Origin: Euzebyella saccharophila
GTDB lineage: Bacteria > Bacteroidota > Bacteroidia > Flavobacteriales > Flavobacteriaceae
Reading direction: 5' to 3'
Length of the DNA: 64,000 nucleotides
Assembly (NCBI RefSeq): GCF_014855495.1
Contig: NZ_JACYFJ010000005.1
Coordinates: 248,001-312,000, forward strand
Shown piece by piece: positions 62,110-64,000 of this stretch; the first letter of the stretch is position 1, and each line of letters begins with the position of its first letter. A model generated the notes under the pieces. The model saw nothing but the letters and a program-made list of their open reading frames with translations. It was not told the DNA's origin and searched no databases. The position numbers and the translations under genes are program-made.

Positions 62110-63211
62110 TTATTCTTCCTCTTTTTGGCCCATCATCATTAAATAAGCCTTTAAGAATGCATCTATATCGCCATCCATAACCGAATCAACATTTCCGGTT
62201 TCTTGTGCGGTTCTCACATCCTTTACCAATTTATAGGGGTGCATCACGTAATTACGAATTTGGGACCCCCATTCAATTTTCATTTTTGAGGACTCAATTT
62301 CATTTCTGGCCTCCATTTTCTTTCTCAACTCAATTTCATATAATTGAGATTTAAGCATTTTCATGGCGGTAGCTCTATTGTCATGCTGACTTCTACTATC
62401 TGAACATGAAATTTGTATACCGGTAGGATGGTGAACCAATTGTACCTTGGTCTCTACCTTATTTACATTTTGGCCTCCCGCTCCACTTGATCTGGCGGTG
62501 GTAATGGTAATATCTGCAGGGTTTACGTCTATTTCTATGGTATCATCTACTAAAGGATAAACGTAGACCGAGGCAAAAGAGGTATGTCTCTTCGCGTTAC
62601 TATCAAAAGGTGAAATTCGTACCAAACGGTGAACCCCATTTTCCCCTTTGAGCCATCCAAATGCAAAGTCGCCATCTATCTGTAAGGTAACCGTTTTAAT
62701 ACCGGCTACATCACCTTCTTGATAGTTTAATTCTTTTACCTTAAAGCCGCTTTTTTCTGCCCACATCATGTACATGCGCATAAGCATTGAAGCCCAATCA
62801 CAGCTTTCCGTTCCGCCGGCCCCAGCAGTAATTTGTAGGACGGCCGGTAGCTCATCGCCTTCTTCGGACAACATGTTCTTAAACTCCAATTTCTCCAGGT
62901 GGTCTACCGCTTTTTCATACTGTGCCTTTACTTCCTCCTCCGAAATATCACCCTCTTGAAAGAAATCCAATAAAACCTCCAAATCACCAACAAGTGTTTT
63001 GGCTACATTAAAATCATCTACCCACTGCTTTTTGGACTGGATAAATTTCATGTGTGCCTGGGCCTCCTGCGGATTGTCCCAAAAGTCTGGAGCAAGGGTC
63101 TTTTCTTGCTCGTTTTCTATTTCTATAAGTTTAGCATCAACGTCAAAGATACCTCCTTAACGCACCAAGGCGATCCTGAAGTCCTTTAAAAAGGTCTGTA
63201 GTTACTATCAT
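62110..63211 (-). CDS. prfB: Peptide chain release factor 2, with programmed +1 frameshift
   Basis: The ATG at 63211 opens 22 codons that end at an in-frame TGA (63143-63145) in the context AGG AGG TAT CTT TGA C. The upstream AGGAGG and the slip codon CTT are the standard RF2 autoregulatory frameshift. Reading on in +1 from GAC (63142-63144) continues to the TAA at 62110 and gives 366 residues, the normal RF2 length. Motifs: SPF tripeptide in [11 protein letters not shown], and GGQ in [14 protein letters not shown]. It releases proteins at UGA and UAA. A -7 box TATTTTTG lies at 63228-63235 (minus). Without the frameshift the frame would start at 63051 and lack the N-terminal domain. Confidence 0.95.
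63142..63157 (-). promoter_or_regulatory. prfB +1 programmed frameshift site
   Basis: AGGAGGTATCTTTGAC: internal Shine-Dalgarno AGGAGG, slippery CTT, in-frame TGA followed by C. Low RF2 lets the ribosome slip +1 and make more RF2. Confidence 0.95.
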
Positions 63212-63227
63212 AAATTAAAATTTTCAG

Positions 63228-63235
63228 CAAAAATA
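63228..63235 (-). promoter_or_regulatory. -7 promoter box of prfB (TATTTTTG)
   Basis: Exact TAnnTTTG on the minus strand, 16 bases before the ATG at 63211. Confidence 0.55.
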
Positions 63236-63299
63236 ACATACTTTTTTAGCATGCAGGATATTTATCAAAAAGTTTGAAAATTCAAAAAACAGAGAGTTT

Positions 63300-64000
63300 C
63301 TATTGTTGGGCACTCTCTACCTGTACCTTATATCTGGTGGCATTTTCTCCAGAAGTAAAAAGTACCCCTTTAATAGGTGGGCAGTCATTATAATCCCGTC
63401 CATGGGCCACCTTTATATAGTCTGTTGCCGCCAATATTCCGTTGCAAGGGTCAAATCCTACCCAACCGATGGTTGGGATAAAGCTTTCTACCCATGCGTG
63501 CATTTGCGAATCTCCAAAATAACCGTTTCCTTGATGTAAATAACCGGATACGTACCTAGTGGGTACCCCATTGGCCCTGCCTAGTGCACAGAATAAATGA
63601 GCAAAGTCTTGGCAAACACCTTTTTGTTTACTTATAACTTCGTCTAAAGTGGTGATGACAGATGTCTGATTTGTTTGAAACGTGAGATGCTCAAATAGAA
63701 AATTATTCAGATTTTGCAGATTTTGAAAGATAGATAGGTCTTTGCTGAAGGTGTAGGAGAACCTTTCATTTTTGATAAGGGTAGTAAGCTTGTTCGATTT
63801 CAAAAAAGATTGATGATCGGTTTTAAAATCCAGCCTATCAAGGATGTCAAAGCTGTCTGTAGGATTGCTCTCCGGAGTAAAATTAAAAGGATTGATATCC
63901 TCTTTCCATAATTTTAGCCGAACAGTAAAAGTAACCTTGGAAAACGTTTTGGAAGTTTTAATCCTCAATGTTTTAAAGCCAAAGCCATTGATAGAATACT
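63300..64000 (-). CDS. Transglutaminase-like cysteine-protease family protein, partial (5' end outside window)
   Basis: The frame is open to the right edge: a TTG at 63968 is in frame but preceding codons continue without stop (SINGFGFKT), and the N-terminal bacterial transglutaminase-N type beta domain would start beyond the window. The catalytic triad region is clear: Cys in KQKGVCQDFAHLFC, His in SQMHAWVES and Asp in WVGFDPCNG. Relatives are about 280 residues. Substrate unknown. Confidence 0.9.
   Translation of the reverse strand, partial: YSINGFGFKTLRIKTSKTFSKVTFTVRLKLWKEDINPFNFTPESNPTDSFDILDRLDFKTDHQSFLKSNKLTTLIKNERFSYTFSKDLSIFQNLQNLNNFLFEHLTFQTNQTSVITTLDEVISKQKGVCQDFAHLFCALGRANGVPTRYVSGYLHQGNGYFGDSQMHAWVESFIPTIGWVGFDPCNGILAATDYIKVAHGRDYNDCPPIKGVLFTSGENATRYKVQVESAQQ

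Noticed and set aside
1-64000. CRISPR array, insertion sequences, integrase, prophage
   Set aside because: No regularly spaced repeats, transposase, terminal inverted repeats or phage structural genes were seen on either strand.

Overview
The window reads as chromosomal DNA of a member of the Flavobacteriaceae (Bacteroidota), probably a marine one. The basis is a SusC/SusD pair, FG-GAP/UnbV and TonB-dependent outer-membrane proteins, a formylglycine sulfatase, a fused ResB-CcsA protein, a bacillithiol deacetylase (bshB1), a full-length set of menaquinone genes, small Flavobacteriaceae-type membrane proteins, AT-rich spacers, and promoters of the Bacteroidota form TAnnTTTG rather than a sigma70 -10/-35. 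Genes are dense, with little sign of mobile DNA: no insertion sequence, integrase, CRISPR array or rRNA operon was seen. The genus cannot be fixed from the sequence alone.

Layout. Bases 1-12758 (all minus strand) hold a nutrient-acquisition locus: a three-domain PIG-L deacetylase, a 33-residue membrane peptide, a sodium:solute symporter, a LacI-family regulator with a perfect 18-bp palindrome beside its promoter, then SusC, SusD and an FG-GAP/UnbV lipoprotein that runs off the left edge. No glycoside hydrolase is visible, so the substrate is unknown. Bases 12901-16325 (minus) are a housekeeping block: DUF2520 protein, KdsC-type phosphatase, Maf, a lipoprotein and a small MscS channel. Bases 16568-24788 hold cytochrome c assembly (ccsBA), an arylsulfatase, a metzincin-like lipoprotein, a MATE exporter and bshB1. 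A TPR histidine kinase, tRNA-His, an M28 peptidase and an aldose epimerase follow.

Bases 30516-35431 form a complete four-enzyme route from trans-4-hydroxy-L-proline to 2-oxoglutarate. Next come three short minus-strand genes (VOC, GNAT, esterase). Bases 37102-49902 are the menaquinone region: hotdog thioesterase, menF, menD, menA, menC and menE. They are interleaved with DUF2853, a CvfB-like S1 protein, a SPOR-like membrane protein, a CPBP protease and a LytTR response regulator/TPR histidine kinase pair. menB is not in the window. Bases 49906-63211 are mostly core genes: acyl-CoA carboxylase, Gfo/Idh oxidoreductase, EttA, MBL hydrolase, fumC, a TonB receptor with a Tyr/Gly-rich secreted protein, ArsC-like protein and prfB. 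A transglutaminase runs off the right edge.

Points that deserve attention: prfB is read through a programmed +1 frameshift (full gene 62110-63211). A 16-base motif, GTGTATTTCATCGATC, is repeated exactly in two spacers and partly in a third, next to signalling genes. Three genes of the men region have a -7 box only 5-6 bases before the ATG, suggesting leaderless mRNAs. A possible small RNA lies between the LytTR regulator and its kinase. A tiny membrane peptide precedes the symporter.
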